Positions 26,118 through 41,631 of a stretch of DNA of 64,000 nucleotides are shown here, one piece after another. Source of the stretch: Woeseiaceae bacterium (GTDB taxonomy: Bacteria; Pseudomonadota; Gammaproteobacteria; Steroidobacterales; Woeseiaceae). The stretch spans positions 31,711 to 95,710 of the forward strand of contig JASJBB010000006.1 of the NCBI GenBank assembly GCA_030066735.1, written 5' to 3'. Under the pieces are notes generated by a model that ran no database searches, had not been told where the DNA came from, and saw nothing but the letters and a program-made list of their open reading frames with translations. The position numbers were made by a program, and so were the translations under genes. How positions within the stretch are numbered: the stretch's first letter is position 1; each line of letters opens with the position of its first letter.

Positions 26118-27226
26118 CGCTCGGCACCCATGGCCAGCGCTCGCTCGCGGGATTTGTCGTACTGCTGCGCGGCGTCGCTGGCGTTCCAGTCCGACGAGGA
26201 TTCCGGCCAGCCGCCAATGTGCTTTTCGACAAGGCGCGTAAGGAACTCGATGTGGTCGTCACGCGCATTGAGGCAGGGAATGTACGTGAGCTCGCCACCC
26301 CCGGCTTCCTCGAAGATCTCGGCGTTTTGCATTGCGATCTCCTCGAGCGTTTCGAGACAGTCGGCAGCGAAGCCCGGGCACACGACGTCGAGGCGCGACA
26401 GGCCGGCCTTGCCGAGTTGCTCGACCGTCTCGTCGGTGTACGGGCGCAGCCATTCCTGCCGGCCGACCCGGGACTGGAACGTGACCACGTAGTCATCGTC
26501 GGCAAGCTCCAGCGATTCGGCAACGAGCCGTGCCGTCTTGTGGCACTGGCAATGATACGGATCGCCGTCGAGCAGGTTTTGCCGCGGCAGTCCGTGGAAC
26601 GAGAACAGCAGCTTGTCACCTGACCCGTGCTGTTCGCGGTACTCGCGAATGCTTTGCGCCAGGGCCGCGATGTAACCGCGCGAGTCGTGATAATGATTGA
26701 TAAAACGAAACTCTGGGACCCAACGGCGTTTGCGCAGCGCCCGGGTAACGTCGTCGAATACCGAACCGCTGGTCGTACCCGAGTACTGCGGGTACAGCGG
26801 CAGGCAAACGACGCGCCGCGCCCCTTTTTCATAGAGACGCTCGAGGGCCGAGTCGATCGACGGCCGGCCGTATGACATGCCGAGTTCAACGTGGACAGGG
26901 CCCGACATGCGGGCGCCGAGCTGGCGGCCGATACCGTCGGCGATGTCCTGTGAGTGGAGCAGCAGCGGCGAGCCGTGCTCGGTCCAGATCTTCTCGTACG
27001 CCTCGGCCGAGCGTGAAGGCCGCAGGTTCAGGATGACGCCGTTGAGAATCAGCCACCACAACGGCCGCGGCAGTTCGACCACGCGCGGGTCCCAGAGGAA
27101 CTGCTTGAGGTAGCGCCGGACCGCCTTGCGCGTGGGCGCGTCGGGCGTGCCAAGGTTGACGACGAGAATTCCAAGGGACTCGGGGAACCCATGTTCGTAT
27201 TGCGGTGATGACTGGTACGACGGCAT
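26114..27226 (-). CDS. hemH: Ferrochelatase
   Basis: Inserts Fe(II) into protoporphyrin IX, the last step of protoheme synthesis. The 370 residues show GILVVNLGTPDAPT, RYLKQFLWDPRVVE, ELGMSYGRPSI, the catalytic-His block LLFSFHGLPRQNL, FQSRVGRQEWLRPYT and CPGFAADCLETLEEI. All are standard for the family. It is the first gene of a pair with the VOC protein. It is divergent from the following small gene across 111 bp. Confidence 0.97.
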   Translation of the reverse strand: MPSYQSSPQYEHGFPESLGILVVNLGTPDAPTRKAVRRYLKQFLWDPRVVELPRPLWWLILNGVILNLRPSRSAEAYEKIWTEHGSPLLLHSQDIADGIGRQLGARMSGPVHVELGMSYGRPSIDSALERLYEKGARRVVCLPLYPQYSGTTSGSVFDDVTRALRKRRWVPEFRFINHYHDSRGYIAALAQSIREYREQHGSGDKLLFSFHGLPRQNLLDGDPYHCQCHKTARLVAESLELADDDYVVTFQSRVGRQEWLRPYTDETVEQLGKAGLSRLDVVCPGFAADCLETLEEIAMQNAEIFEEAGGGELTYIPCLNARDDHIEFLTRLVEKHIGGWPESSSDWNASDAAQQYDKSRERALAMGAER

Positions 27227-27294
27227 CTGGCTGAGCCTGGTTACAAACGCCGTAACAGTAAACGAATGGCCAGCCTTGCGCCACCGGGCGGGGC

Positions 27295-27300
27295 TATAAT
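27295..27300 (+). promoter_or_regulatory. Candidate -10 element upstream of the 145-residue gene
   Basis: A perfect TATAAT lies 37 bp before the ATG at 27338 in the gap divergent to hemH. No good -35 was found at the standard distance (CCTTGCG is the nearest weak match), so it is a candidate only. Confidence 0.4.
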
Positions 27301-27337
27301 CCCTTGTCCCGAAAGAAGTTGTTACAAGAATCGAGCC

Positions 27338-27775
27338 ATGGAACCATTACCTGTTAACGAACCCGAGCAGCCGCCGACGTGGACCCTGATCCGCGATGCC
27401 GCCGTTCTGCAAGTCAAACTGATCGTCGACGGGCTGCGCGACCTGCTGCTGGTGCCCGCGTCGCTGGTGGCGGCCATCATCAGCCTGGTCAAGACAACTG
27501 ACGGCCAGCCTGGAGACGAGTTCTACAGGCTGGTGAGCGTAGGCAAGCAGTCGGAGCGCTGGATCAACCTGTTCGGCGCACTCAGGAACGCGCCTGCGCA
27601 CGTGGTTGAGGAACACTATTTCGGGACGGCGGACATCGACGAGATCGTGACCCGCGTCGAGTCATTCGTCGTCGATGAGTACCAGCGCGGTGGTGTGACC
27701 AAGCAGGCGCACGACAGGCTCAATGAAGCGATCGAGCGCATGCGCAATCGCAAGGGGCCTACGCCGCCTCCATAA
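27338..27775 (+). CDS. Conserved hypothetical protein
   Basis: A 145-residue protein with no family I recognise. A hydrophobic stretch (LLLVPASLVAAIISLV, about 38-53) follows an amphipathic N-terminus and could bury in or lie on the membrane. The remainder is predicted helical and charged (IDEIVTRVESFVVDEYQRGG, HDRLNEAIERMRNRKG). The frame is open 24 codons further upstream, but the ATG at 27338 follows the TATAAT at a sensible leader length. Its 3' end overlaps the convergent thiolase gene by 17 bp. Confidence 0.7.
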   Translation: MEPLPVNEPEQPPTWTLIRDAAVLQVKLIVDGLRDLLLVPASLVAAIISLVKTTDGQPGDEFYRLVSVGKQSERWINLFGALRNAPAHVVEEHYFGTADIDEIVTRVESFVVDEYQRGGVTKQAHDRLNEAIERMRNRKGPTPPP

Positions 27776-29045
27776 TCGCGGTAACGCCCATGCCGCCGGC
27801 CGTGCAGACAGAGATCAGGCCGCGGCCCGAACCCTTCTCCGCCAGCAGCTTGGCCATCACGCCCACGATGCGAGCGCCGGTCGCCGCGAACGGATGGCCC
27901 ATCGCGATGCTGCCGCCCTTGACGTTGAGCTTCGACAGGTCGATGGGTCCCATCGGCTCGTTGCGGCCCAGGCGGTCTCGGCAGAATTTCTCCGACTGCC
28001 AGGCCTTGAGCGTGGCGATCGTCTGCGCCGCGAATGCTTCGTGAATTTCGTAGAAATCGAAATCCTGCAGCCGCAGGTTGGCGTCCTTCAACATCTCCGA
28101 CACCGCATAGGCGGGCGCCATGAGCAGGCCTTCGTCATTGACGAAGTTGACGGCCGAGGCCTTGGCGAAAGTCAGGTAAGCGGAAATCGGCAGGTTCTTG
28201 TTGCGCGCCCAGTCCTCCGAGGCGAGCAGAACGGCCGCCGCGCCGTCAGTCAGCGGCGTGCTGTTGCCGGCGGTCATCGTTCCGTCTTCGCTTCTGTCGA
28301 ACACCGGCTTCAGTGCAGCGAGTTTCTCGAACGTCGAGTCGCGGCGAATATTGTTGTCTTCCTCGCAATCCATGAACGGCACTACGAGGTCTTCGTACCA
28401 GCCCGCGTCATAGGCCGCGGCCGCCTTCATGTGGCTGGCCAGCGCCAGCTGGTCCTGGTGCTCGCGCGGTATGTCCCACTTCTTCGCGGTGATCTCCATG
28501 CTCTCGCCCATCGACAAGCCGGTCCGCGGCTCGGTGACGGCCGGGAACTGAGGTTTGAAGTGGCGGGGCCGGAACTTGAAGAACGGCAGGAGCCGCTGCA
28601 CGGGCGAGCGGGCGCGATGCATTTCCATGAGCACCGCGCGGAAGTCGTCGTTGAACACGATCGGGGCGTCGGAGATCGAGTCGACGCCGCCGCCGATGCC
28701 GCATTCGATCTGGCCGAGCGCGATCTTGTTGGCCACGAGGATGCATGCTTCCAGGCTGGTGCCACAGGCGCGTTGCAGGTCCAGTCCCGGCGAGCGGGGC
28801 GACAGGCCGGAATCGAGCAATGACTCGCGCGCCAGGTTGAAATCGCGCGAGTGCTTGATGACGGCGCCCAGCACGACATCGCCCATTGTCTGGCCCTTGA
28901 GATCGTACCTGTTGACGAGACCGTCCAGCGCCGCCGACATCATCTCCTGGTTGGAGACGTCGCGATAGATGGAGTGGGAACGGCAAAAGGGAATTCGGGA
29001 TCCCCCGACCACGGCAACTCGAATCGCGCGACCATCGTGCAGCAT
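27759..29045 (-). CDS. fadI: Acetyl-CoA acyltransferase (thiolase, FadI-like)
   Basis: A 428-residue thiolase that cleaves 3-ketoacyl-CoA in beta-oxidation or condenses acyl-CoAs. The nucleophilic Cys is in LQRACGTSLEAC, the catalytic His blocks are YEIHEAFAAQT and IAMGHPFAATGAR, and the second Cys is in SVCTAGGMG. Length and motifs fit FadI best. The frame is open about 100 codons upstream, but that part is composition-driven. The ATG at 29045 has GGAGGA a few bases before it and gives the family N-terminus (RVAVVGGSRIPFCRS). No fadJ partner lies nearby, so the pathway is not certain. Confidence 0.9.
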   Translation of the reverse strand: MLHDGRAIRVAVVGGSRIPFCRSHSIYRDVSNQEMMSAALDGLVNRYDLKGQTMGDVVLGAVIKHSRDFNLARESLLDSGLSPRSPGLDLQRACGTSLEACILVANKIALGQIECGIGGGVDSISDAPIVFNDDFRAVLMEMHRARSPVQRLLPFFKFRPRHFKPQFPAVTEPRTGLSMGESMEITAKKWDIPREHQDQLALASHMKAAAAYDAGWYEDLVVPFMDCEEDNNIRRDSTFEKLAALKPVFDRSEDGTMTAGNSTPLTDGAAAVLLASEDWARNKNLPISAYLTFAKASAVNFVNDEGLLMAPAYAVSEMLKDANLRLQDFDFYEIHEAFAAQTIATLKAWQSEKFCRDRLGRNEPMGPIDLSKLNVKGGSIAMGHPFAATGARIVGVMAKLLAEKGSGRGLISVCTAGGMGVTAIMEAA

Positions 29046-29117
29046 GCTTTCCTCCGTTCGGACTTGTGGCTTCCTTTGCGGACGTAACTTTACACGAAAA
29101 TACGTTACATTGGCCGC

Positions 29118-30470
29118 ATGTGGCGGACTAGCAACTGGCGTGAGGAGATTCGTGAGCTGCTGAAGCTGGCGGGGCCGCTGATCGTCAATAATCTGTCGAT
29201 CGCGGGCATGCAGTTCGCGGATGCGGTCATGGCCGGCCGGCTCGGTGCGGAGTCGCTCGCTGCCGTTGCGGTGGGCGCAAGCGTCTGGTTCTTCGGGTTC
29301 GCATTGTGCCTCGGTGTCATGATGGCGATCTCGCCAATCGCGGCGCGTCATTACGGTGCGGGCAATCCCGAGTTGATCGGGCGTTACACGCGCCAGGGCA
29401 TGTACCTGGGGCTCGGTATCGGCATCGTGCTGATCGCGCTGGTCAACGCGACGGTCGGGCCGTTACTGCTGCAGATTGGCGTGGATGACAGTTTCCGCGA
29501 GCTGACCGTGGGCTACGTCAAGGCCATCATCTGGGGCGGCCCCGCCATTTTCGTGTTCCTGGCGCTGCGCTTCACCACCGAGGGGATCGGACGAACCCGG
29601 CCGATCATGTACGCATCGATATTTTCGCTCGTGTGCAACGTGTTCCTTAACTATGTCTTCATGTTCGGCCACTTCGGCGCGCCCGCGCTGGGCGCCGTCG
29701 GCTGCGGACTGGCCAGCGCGATCACGATGTGGCTGCTGATGTTCGTTCTTGTTACGTACATGATGATGAGCCCCAACTATGCGCCGCTGAAGATATTTTC
29801 GCGCATGGCTCCCGTGCGGCCCGATGTGCTCAAGGAAATCATCGTGCTCGGCGTGCCCATCGCCATCACGATCACGGCCGAAGCGGGCCTTTTCAACGCC
29901 GTCTCGATCCTGATGGGCACCCGCGGCGCGGCGATAGCGGCCGCGCACCAGGTCGCGATCAACTTCGCGGCAACCATGTTCATGATCCCGCTGGCGCTGA
30001 GCTCGGCCATCACGGTACGCGTTGGTCACGCGTTGGGCTCGGGCAATGGCGAAGCCGCGCGTTTCAGTGGCGCGCTCGGGATTGTGGTCTGTGCGGCGTT
30101 CATGAGCGTGTCGGCGGCGTTCCTGCTCGTGTTCCGCGATGCTGTCGTCAACCTGTACACGAATGACCCGTCCGTGACCGCGATCGCGATCAGCATGCTG
30201 CTGATGGCGGCCATCTTCCAGGTGGCCGATGGCGTACAGATCGGCGCCGCCGGCGCGCTGCGCGGCTACAAGGACACGCGCATGCCGATGCTCATCAACA
30301 TCGTCGCGTACTGGGTGATCGCGTTTCCGCTGGCCTACCTTGCGACCGTGACTTACCGGCTCGCGCCCGCCTATACCTGGGGCGGATTCGTCGCCGGACT
30401 GTCGGCTGCCGCAATCCTGCTAACCTGGCGCTACATGCGGGTGTCGCGGAAGTATCTTGCCGCGGACTAG
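29118..30470 (+). CDS. MATE family multidrug/Na+ efflux transporter (NorM-like)
   Basis: A 450-residue inner-membrane protein with about 12 membrane segments. It has typical MATE signatures: LLKLAGPLIVNNLSIAGMQFADAVMAGRLG at the start, IAAAHQVAINFAATMFMIPLALSSAITVRVGHALG in the second half, and GVQIGAAGALRGYKDTRMP. NorM-type transporters export cationic drugs in exchange for Na+ or H+. It is one of three MATE genes in the window and not closely similar to the others by eye. It is divergent from the thiolase gene (72 bp) and overlaps the DUF924 gene tail to tail by 4 bp. Confidence 0.92.
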   Translation: MWRTSNWREEIRELLKLAGPLIVNNLSIAGMQFADAVMAGRLGAESLAAVAVGASVWFFGFALCLGVMMAISPIAARHYGAGNPELIGRYTRQGMYLGLGIGIVLIALVNATVGPLLLQIGVDDSFRELTVGYVKAIIWGGPAIFVFLALRFTTEGIGRTRPIMYASIFSLVCNVFLNYVFMFGHFGAPALGAVGCGLASAITMWLLMFVLVTYMMMSPNYAPLKIFSRMAPVRPDVLKEIIVLGVPIAITITAEAGLFNAVSILMGTRGAAIAAAHQVAINFAATMFMIPLALSSAITVRVGHALGSGNGEAARFSGALGIVVCAAFMSVSAAFLLVFRDAVVNLYTNDPSVTAIAISMLLMAAIFQVADGVQIGAAGALRGYKDTRMPMLINIVAYWVIAFPLAYLATVTYRLAPAYTWGGFVAGLSAAAILLTWRYMRVSRKYLAAD

Positions 30471-31132
30471 CCCCCCTGGCCGAAGTCCGGGGCGTCGCCC
30501 GCGAGATACTCGTCTTCTTCGGGCGTGTTTTCGCGTCCCAGCAGATTGTTGCGGTGCGGGAAGCGGCCGAACTGCGCGATGATGTCGCGGTGCAGCTCGG
30601 CGAACGTGGCCATGGTCTCGAAGGTCTCGCGGTACGTCGGGGATACTGCCTCCGCGAGGCGGTGGAATATCTCCACGGCCATCTCCTGAGCTTTCAACGA
30701 CTCGGCGTGCTGCAGCGGCATGTAGAAGAACGCCTGCTGGATCGGGGTGAGGCCCTTGTCTTTTTTCTCGCGGGCCCCCTCGACGCAGAGCTTCAGCGCT
30801 GCCCGGTCCATCGCGAACGCGTCCGCAGTATTGCGATAGATATTGCGCCGGAACTGGTCGAGCAGCAGGATCAGCGCGAGCCGGCCGTGCGAGTCGGCGG
30901 CCCAGTGATCGAGTTCGCCCGCCGACGCCTTTTCGATCTCGTCGGAAAACTCCTTCTTGCACTCGAGATCGAAGACTTCGTCTTCGCCGAACCAGATGTC
31001 CATGCGCCGGTCGATCTGCGGGGCCGTCATGGCGTACTCTCTGAACCAGAAAGCCAGTATCGCGTCGACGCGTGCCTGGTCGGCCGGCGGCAGGGACGAA
31101 TTTGCCGTTTCTCCCGGTGGTGTTTCCAACAT
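30467..31132 (-). CDS. DUF924 family protein
   Basis: A 221-residue soluble protein matching DUF924, a TPR-like helical family of unknown function: VDAILAFWFREYAM at the start, then RLALILLLDQFRRNIYRNTADAFAMD, FFYMPLQHAESLKAQE and FGRFPHRNNLLGREN. The frame is open 21 codons upstream to 31195. The ATG at 31132 has a GGGGA about 8 bases before it and leaves less unconserved sequence before the first conserved block. It is divergent from the following lipoprotein gene. Confidence 0.88.
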   Translation of the reverse strand: MLETPPGETANSSLPPADQARVDAILAFWFREYAMTAPQIDRRMDIWFGEDEVFDLECKKEFSDEIEKASAGELDHWAADSHGRLALILLLDQFRRNIYRNTADAFAMDRAALKLCVEGAREKKDKGLTPIQQAFFYMPLQHAESLKAQEMAVEIFHRLAEAVSPTYRETFETMATFAELHRDIIAQFGRFPHRNNLLGRENTPEEDEYLAGDAPDFGQGG

Positions 31133-31227
31133 CGCTCGATTCCCCAGTGGCCGCAAAAATGCGAACCAGTTCACAATTTGGGCGGGACAGGCCATTTAAG
31201 GTCATGTCTGTGCCGAGACTGTAGCAG

Positions 31228-31698
31228 ATGATGACGGTTCAGACGTTCAAACCCCTTGGATTACTGGCGGCCGGGCTGTTGTGCCTCGGGCTGGCCGGTT
31301 GCGGCGGGCCCGCCGAGGGACCCGAGGCCGCCTTGCGCTCCTGGGTGGCGCAGGGCCAGGAACTCGCCGAGGACAAGAACCGCCGCGGGCTCGTCAACAT
31401 GATCTCGCCCGACTACGTCGATGCGCGGGGCAACTCACGCGATGACATCAGCGACCTGTTTCGCATCTATTTCCTGCGCACGCAGACAGTGGCACTGATC
31501 ACCAGGATTGATGAACTCAATGTCTTCGGCGACGACGCCGGGGAAGTGGTGTTGACGGTCGGCATGGCCGGCACCAATGAAGGGACCTTCGGATTCAGCG
31601 CGGATGCCTACAAGTTCGAAATGGAGTTCGAGCGGGACGGCGACGAATGGCTGCTGACATCAGCGCGCTGGGGCGAACTCGGGGGAGACTTGCGCTAG
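31228..31698 (+). CDS. Putative lipoprotein with an NTF2-like domain
   Basis: A 156-residue protein. The signal LLAAGLLCLGLAGC ends in a lipobox with lipidation expected at Cys25. The mature part (EAALRSWVAQGQELAEDKNRRGLVNMISPDY, then a run of beta strands ending WLLTSARWGEL) resembles small NTF2-like/DUF4440-type folds. The fold call is from pattern only; no ligand or function can be given. It is followed 16 bp later by a second lipoprotein gene on the same strand. Confidence 0.75.
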   Translation: MMTVQTFKPLGLLAAGLLCLGLAGCGGPAEGPEAALRSWVAQGQELAEDKNRRGLVNMISPDYVDARGNSRDDISDLFRIYFLRTQTVALITRIDELNVFGDDAGEVVLTVGMAGTNEGTFGFSADAYKFEMEFERDGDEWLLTSARWGELGGDLR

Positions 31699-31714
31699 TC
31701 CGGGGGGGCTTGGC

Positions 31715-32209
31715 ATGAGAAAGAACGTACACGCGGCGGTTGCCGCATTCACACTGTTTGCCCTGGCCGGCTGCGCCAGCACGGGCGACCTTGTCACCGC
31801 GCCATCGGTCGATCTGAAAAACGTCGAGGCGACGGAACTCGGCTTTTCGGGCCAGACTTTCCTGCTGGCGTTCGATGTGCGGAACCCGAACCCGTTCCCG
31901 CTGCCGGTGAGCACCGTTTCCTATGGCGTCGAACTCGACGGCTACCGGTTTGCGACCGGCTCGACGGCCGCGGGCTTCACGGTACCGGCATCGGGGCAGG
32001 CGCAGTTCGCCATCTCGGTGGAACTGGACCTCCTGAAGACGGCTCCGCCGCTGCTCTACATCGTCAAGGACAGCCGCGAGCGTGACGTACCCTACGAGCT
32101 CAAGGGCGAGTTCGGCCTCGATATCCCGATGACCGGCCCGGTGCACTTTCAAAACAGCGGTGCGGTGCGACTGGACGAGATCAGCCGGCAGGCCTTCAAG
32201 CGGCACTAA
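31715..32209 (+). CDS. LEA type 2 (WHy domain) lipoprotein
   Basis: A 164-residue protein. The lipobox is LFALAGC, with lipidation expected at Cys20. A LEA14/WHy-type domain covers about 45-150, recognised by LLAFDVRNPNPFPLPVSTVSY and YELKGEFGLDIP. Bacterial WHy lipoproteins occur widely in proteobacteria and have been linked to desiccation or envelope stress; the role here is inferred only from the domain. It lies 143 bp upstream of gltB with the same orientation. Confidence 0.82.
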   Translation: MRKNVHAAVAAFTLFALAGCASTGDLVTAPSVDLKNVEATELGFSGQTFLLAFDVRNPNPFPLPVSTVSYGVELDGYRFATGSTAAGFTVPASGQAQFAISVELDLLKTAPPLLYIVKDSRERDVPYELKGEFGLDIPMTGPVHFQNSGAVRLDEISRQAFKRH

Positions 32210-32273
32210 AATTCCTGTAGTGCCAGCTAGTTAAGTTACGCGAGTAACCTTAGGCGCGCACGTTCGCCTGGCA

Positions 32274-32279
32274 TATACT
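32274..32279 (+). promoter_or_regulatory. Candidate -10 element upstream of gltB
   Basis: TATACT lies 73 bp before the gltB ATG. A weak TTAGGC at 32250-32255 would be a -35 at 18-bp spacing. No other promoter-like sequence stands out in the 143-bp gap. Confidence 0.35.
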
Positions 32280-32352
32280 CGGAGGCTCGGGCCGCTCCGG
32301 CGATTACCTCCATGCGGCCGATTCCGGCGCATCAGGCGCCTTCGCAGCGAAT

Positions 32353-39148
<6,796 letters not shown>

Positions 39149-39157
39149 CGGCACGGG

Positions 39158-40096
39158 CTACTCGGTCTCGAGTAATTCGTCCAGCAACGCGACCAGCTCG
39201 TCGCGGTCATAACTGTACGGCTGGTCTTCGTTCAACTGCAGCACCCGCTGCAATGCGAGGCGTATCGTTATTGCTGCCTGTTCGTCGTTGGGCGTCACCA
39301 TGTAACGAACCTTGGGCGCATCACTCGACATCAGGTGCAAGACCGCCTCAGCCACTTCGGTTGGCTCTTTCATGGTCTCGTTGCTGACGACGAATTCCTG
39401 CAGCGACTTGCGGGTTTCCTCATCTACGGTGGAGCTTTCCTCCGCCAGCACGTTGGCGACGTACTTTTCCCGGATTCGCGACTTGTATGCGCCGGGCTCC
39501 ACGATGGCGACATGCACTCCCGAGTCGGCTAGCTCCATTGCCAGCGAGTCGGTGTAACCCTCCACGGCAAACTTGCTCGCTGCATAACCGCCGTCATTTG
39601 CATTCGGAATAAAACCGTTTATCGAGCCAATAATCGAAGTTCGGCCGCCGCTCTCGAGCAGCATCGGCAGGAACGCCTGGTTGACCCGAAACGGCCCGAA
39701 CACGTTGATATCAAACGTAAATCGAACATCGGACTCCGGTCCCGATTGCAGCGATCCGTAGCGGGCCACGCCGGCATTATTGACAACACCCCAAAGCCCG
39801 CGGCCCTGTTCTTCTATGAAATCGACCGCGGCCGCAATGTCCTCGTCGACCGTAACGTCAAGCCGCACGGAGCTCACGTTCTCCATCGCATCGAGCCTTT
39901 CAAGATCTGCTGCTTTCCTCGCGCCAGCGTAGACATAGAACCCGTTGCCCGCCAGAACCTCGGTGATCCTCAGGCCGATTCCGGAACTCGCGCCGGTGAC
40001 CAATATGGCCTTCCTGTCGGCTGCTTCTTCGGCGCATGCGCTGCGATCACCGGTGGTGAGGAACAGTGCAGCCAAGGCTAGTAATACAAATCTCAT
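39158..40096 (-). CDS. Short-chain dehydrogenase/reductase with a signal peptide
   Basis: A 312-residue protein. The Rossmann motif AILVTGASSGIGLRI, NNAGV, a catalytic Ser in IIGSINGF, and YAASK (Tyr and Lys) make a complete classical SDR active site. It is preceded by a hydrophobic leader (MRFVLLALAALFLTTGDRSACAEE) that looks like a Sec signal. SDRs are normally cytoplasmic because they need NAD(P)H, so export would be odd. The leader could instead be a membrane anchor. The ATG is preceded by AAGGAGC at workable spacing. The substrate is unknown. Confidence 0.85.
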   Translation of the reverse strand: MRFVLLALAALFLTTGDRSACAEEAADRKAILVTGASSGIGLRITEVLAGNGFYVYAGARKAADLERLDAMENVSSVRLDVTVDEDIAAAVDFIEEQGRGLWGVVNNAGVARYGSLQSGPESDVRFTFDINVFGPFRVNQAFLPMLLESGGRTSIIGSINGFIPNANDGGYAASKFAVEGYTDSLAMELADSGVHVAIVEPGAYKSRIREKYVANVLAEESSTVDEETRKSLQEFVVSNETMKEPTEVAEAVLHLMSSDAPKVRYMVTPNDEQAAITIRLALQRVLQLNEDQPYSYDRDELVALLDELLETE

Positions 40097-40169
40097 CTGT
40101 GTCGAGCTCCTTCTTGGGCAAGGTGAAAATATGGGCTTGTGGTTTTCTTGAACAGTCTATGCCGAAGAG

Positions 40170-40754
40170 TCAATCGACAAACTGAAAAGAATCCTGAAGC
40201 TTGAGCAGATCCGCATAGACCAACGGGAAGTTATCGACCATGTCGTTGCAGCCAAAAGTATAGAGCTTTCCGGAGTGGATAGTCTGGGTCGAGAAGCTAG
40301 CTTGCCGGATGCCATCGACTGTCGAGCTATAGACAATGTGAATGGCTCGCTGTCCGCCCAGCTCGAAGTTCTCTTCCCGAACAATGACGACGACATCGGA
40401 CATCAACACGCTCGCCACTTCAACGAAATGTCCTTCCGTCTGGATCCTGATGTAGTCGTCGATCGATGTTTCCTCGAAGCTCCAGTCTTCTGTGACGATG
40501 ACGAAGCAGTCCGGATTCGTCGTTCCACCGTTGGCCGCAGCATGCCACTTCATGCGCCCCAGTAGCGGAGCGTCGCCCCATCCCTCGGGCGTCGTTACCT
40601 CAAAGTCTGATCCGACAACTGACGATAAGGGAGCACCTGATGCACGAGGCCCATCTTCGCGCCCGGCAGACGTGTCTTTGGCCTGATCGCACCCGGCAAG
40701 GCATCCTGCCAAAACGACCGGCAAAAAAAGCGCTGCATTACGAGTAGTTACCAT
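40170..40754 (-). CDS. Putative lipoprotein of unknown function
   Basis: A 194-residue protein with a lipobox at the end of its signal (LPVVLAGCLAGC; either Cys18 or Cys22). A Ser/Gly-rich linker follows. The compact mixed domain (FEVTTPEGWG, YIRIQTEGHFVE, HIVYSSTVDGIRQASFST, LLKLQDSFQF) loosely recalls PsbP/DUF1795-like folds; that is pattern matching only. It lies in the run of small minus-strand genes 39158-42987. Codon use is less GC-biased than in the core genes. Confidence 0.68.
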   Translation of the reverse strand: MVTTRNAALFLPVVLAGCLAGCDQAKDTSAGREDGPRASGAPLSSVVGSDFEVTTPEGWGDAPLLGRMKWHAAANGGTTNPDCFVIVTEDWSFEETSIDDYIRIQTEGHFVEVASVLMSDVVVIVREENFELGGQRAIHIVYSSTVDGIRQASFSTQTIHSGKLYTFGCNDMVDNFPLVYADLLKLQDSFQFVD

Positions 40755-40773
40755 GACACCAATGGTTTTAAGG

Positions 40774-41259
40774 TCAGTTCCCTTCAGCTTGCAGATTATC
40801 GACAGCGGCCATTAGCGGTTCCAGGAGCTTGTAGTCGCCAAGGTCGTACTGCGCCGCCACGGTCTTGAATATGCTCACCATGCCGGGCCTTTTCGCGACA
40901 AGCGCTTTTACATCTTGCGATGCCAACAAGTAGAAAGCATCGGACGCGATTCCGTTGTTATAGGCTTCCTCAATCGCGACCCAGTTGTTGAGAATCCGTC
41001 GCGCGAACGCCTCTGCCTGTTCCCGCTGCATCTGGTCGTCGGGCACGAAATCTTTGTCAGAAAGCGCAACGAGGAGAGCACGCACATCGGGGTGGGTCAA
41101 ATAGAGCTCGTTGATCGTCATCCAGTTTCGATTCAGCTCGTAGGCTGTAGTACCAATCGCTATACGATTTGCTTGCCGGATCTCAAACGCTACGAAGAGC
41201 AATGAAGCGATTACCGCCGTGAGCCCTATACCCTCAATCAGTGACTTCCGATCCAACAT
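40774..41259 (-). CDS. Hypothetical protein with one N-terminal membrane segment
   Basis: A 161-residue protein. One hydrophobic segment (IGLTAVIASLLFVAFEI) lies after a short charged start. The helical soluble part (YELNRNWMTINELYLTHPDVRALL, EQAEAFARRILNNWVAIEEAYNNG) resembles a widespread group of uncharacterised bacterial proteins with the same layout, but I cannot name the family. It sits 19 bp upstream of the lipoprotein gene and about 100 bp downstream of the 85-residue membrane protein. Confidence 0.65.
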   Translation of the reverse strand: MLDRKSLIEGIGLTAVIASLLFVAFEIRQANRIAIGTTAYELNRNWMTINELYLTHPDVRALLVALSDKDFVPDDQMQREQAEAFARRILNNWVAIEEAYNNGIASDAFYLLASQDVKALVAKRPGMVSIFKTVAAQYDLGDYKLLEPLMAAVDNLQAEGN

Positions 41260-41304
41260 AGATTTAGTCCATGGCAGTTACAGAGATGCGGTCAGAGAAT
41301 GACA

Positions 41305-41366
41305 GGCCGTTTCGGGCCCGTACCAGCCATCAAGTGTATCAGCGGCCCAGAGGCGGACTATTTCGC
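41305..41366 (-). repeat. Interspersed dyad-rich repeat, copy 1
   Basis: Read on the minus strand, a segment with GGGCCGCTGATACACTTGAT and GGCTGGTACGGGCCCGAAAC aligns with 52127-52204 and 52969-53051. The shared core is CTGATAmACT, followed by a TGG/TGa block and CCCG. It begins inside the stop region of the 85-residue gene and fills the gap to the next gene. Confidence 0.6.
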
Positions 41367-41615
41367 ACGACGTCCCGACCTGATCCAGGCAAGCGCATAC
41401 AAGACAACTGCTGCGGCGAAGCAGGTGGCCAGCGCCACGGGCCACAACCAGCTGAGCGCGGTTTCGGTCACAACCGCCCAGTCCGTTCCTGCATCATTGT
41501 GAAATATGCCCCCAGGGTTGAGGCGCCAGTCCATGAAGGCCATTAGCGCAGAAACAACCAGCCCTGTCAGTACACCGACCATGGCTGCGCGTTTCCAGAC
41601 ACGAACATGGATCAT
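41358..41615 (-). CDS. Small two-helix membrane protein
   Basis: An 85-residue protein with two clear membrane segments (AAMVGVLTGLVVSALMAFM and LWPVALATCFAAAVVLYALAWI), joined by a loop with DWRLNPGGIFH. It ends in a basic tail (RSGRRAK). No family is recognised. It lies 16 bp downstream of the 451-residue membrane protein and overlaps repeat copy 1 at its 3' end. Confidence 0.6.
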   Translation of the reverse strand: MIHVRVWKRAAMVGVLTGLVVSALMAFMDWRLNPGGIFHNDAGTDWAVVTETALSWLWPVALATCFAAAVVLYALAWIRSGRRAK

Positions 41616-41631
41616 TGGCGAAATCGCGGCG

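Noticed and set aside
27759..29351. Longer thiolase with about 100 extra N-terminal residues
   Set aside because: The extension overlaps the MATE gene start, is low in structure and lacks a ribosome site, whereas the ATG at 29045 has GGAGGA and the family N-terminus.
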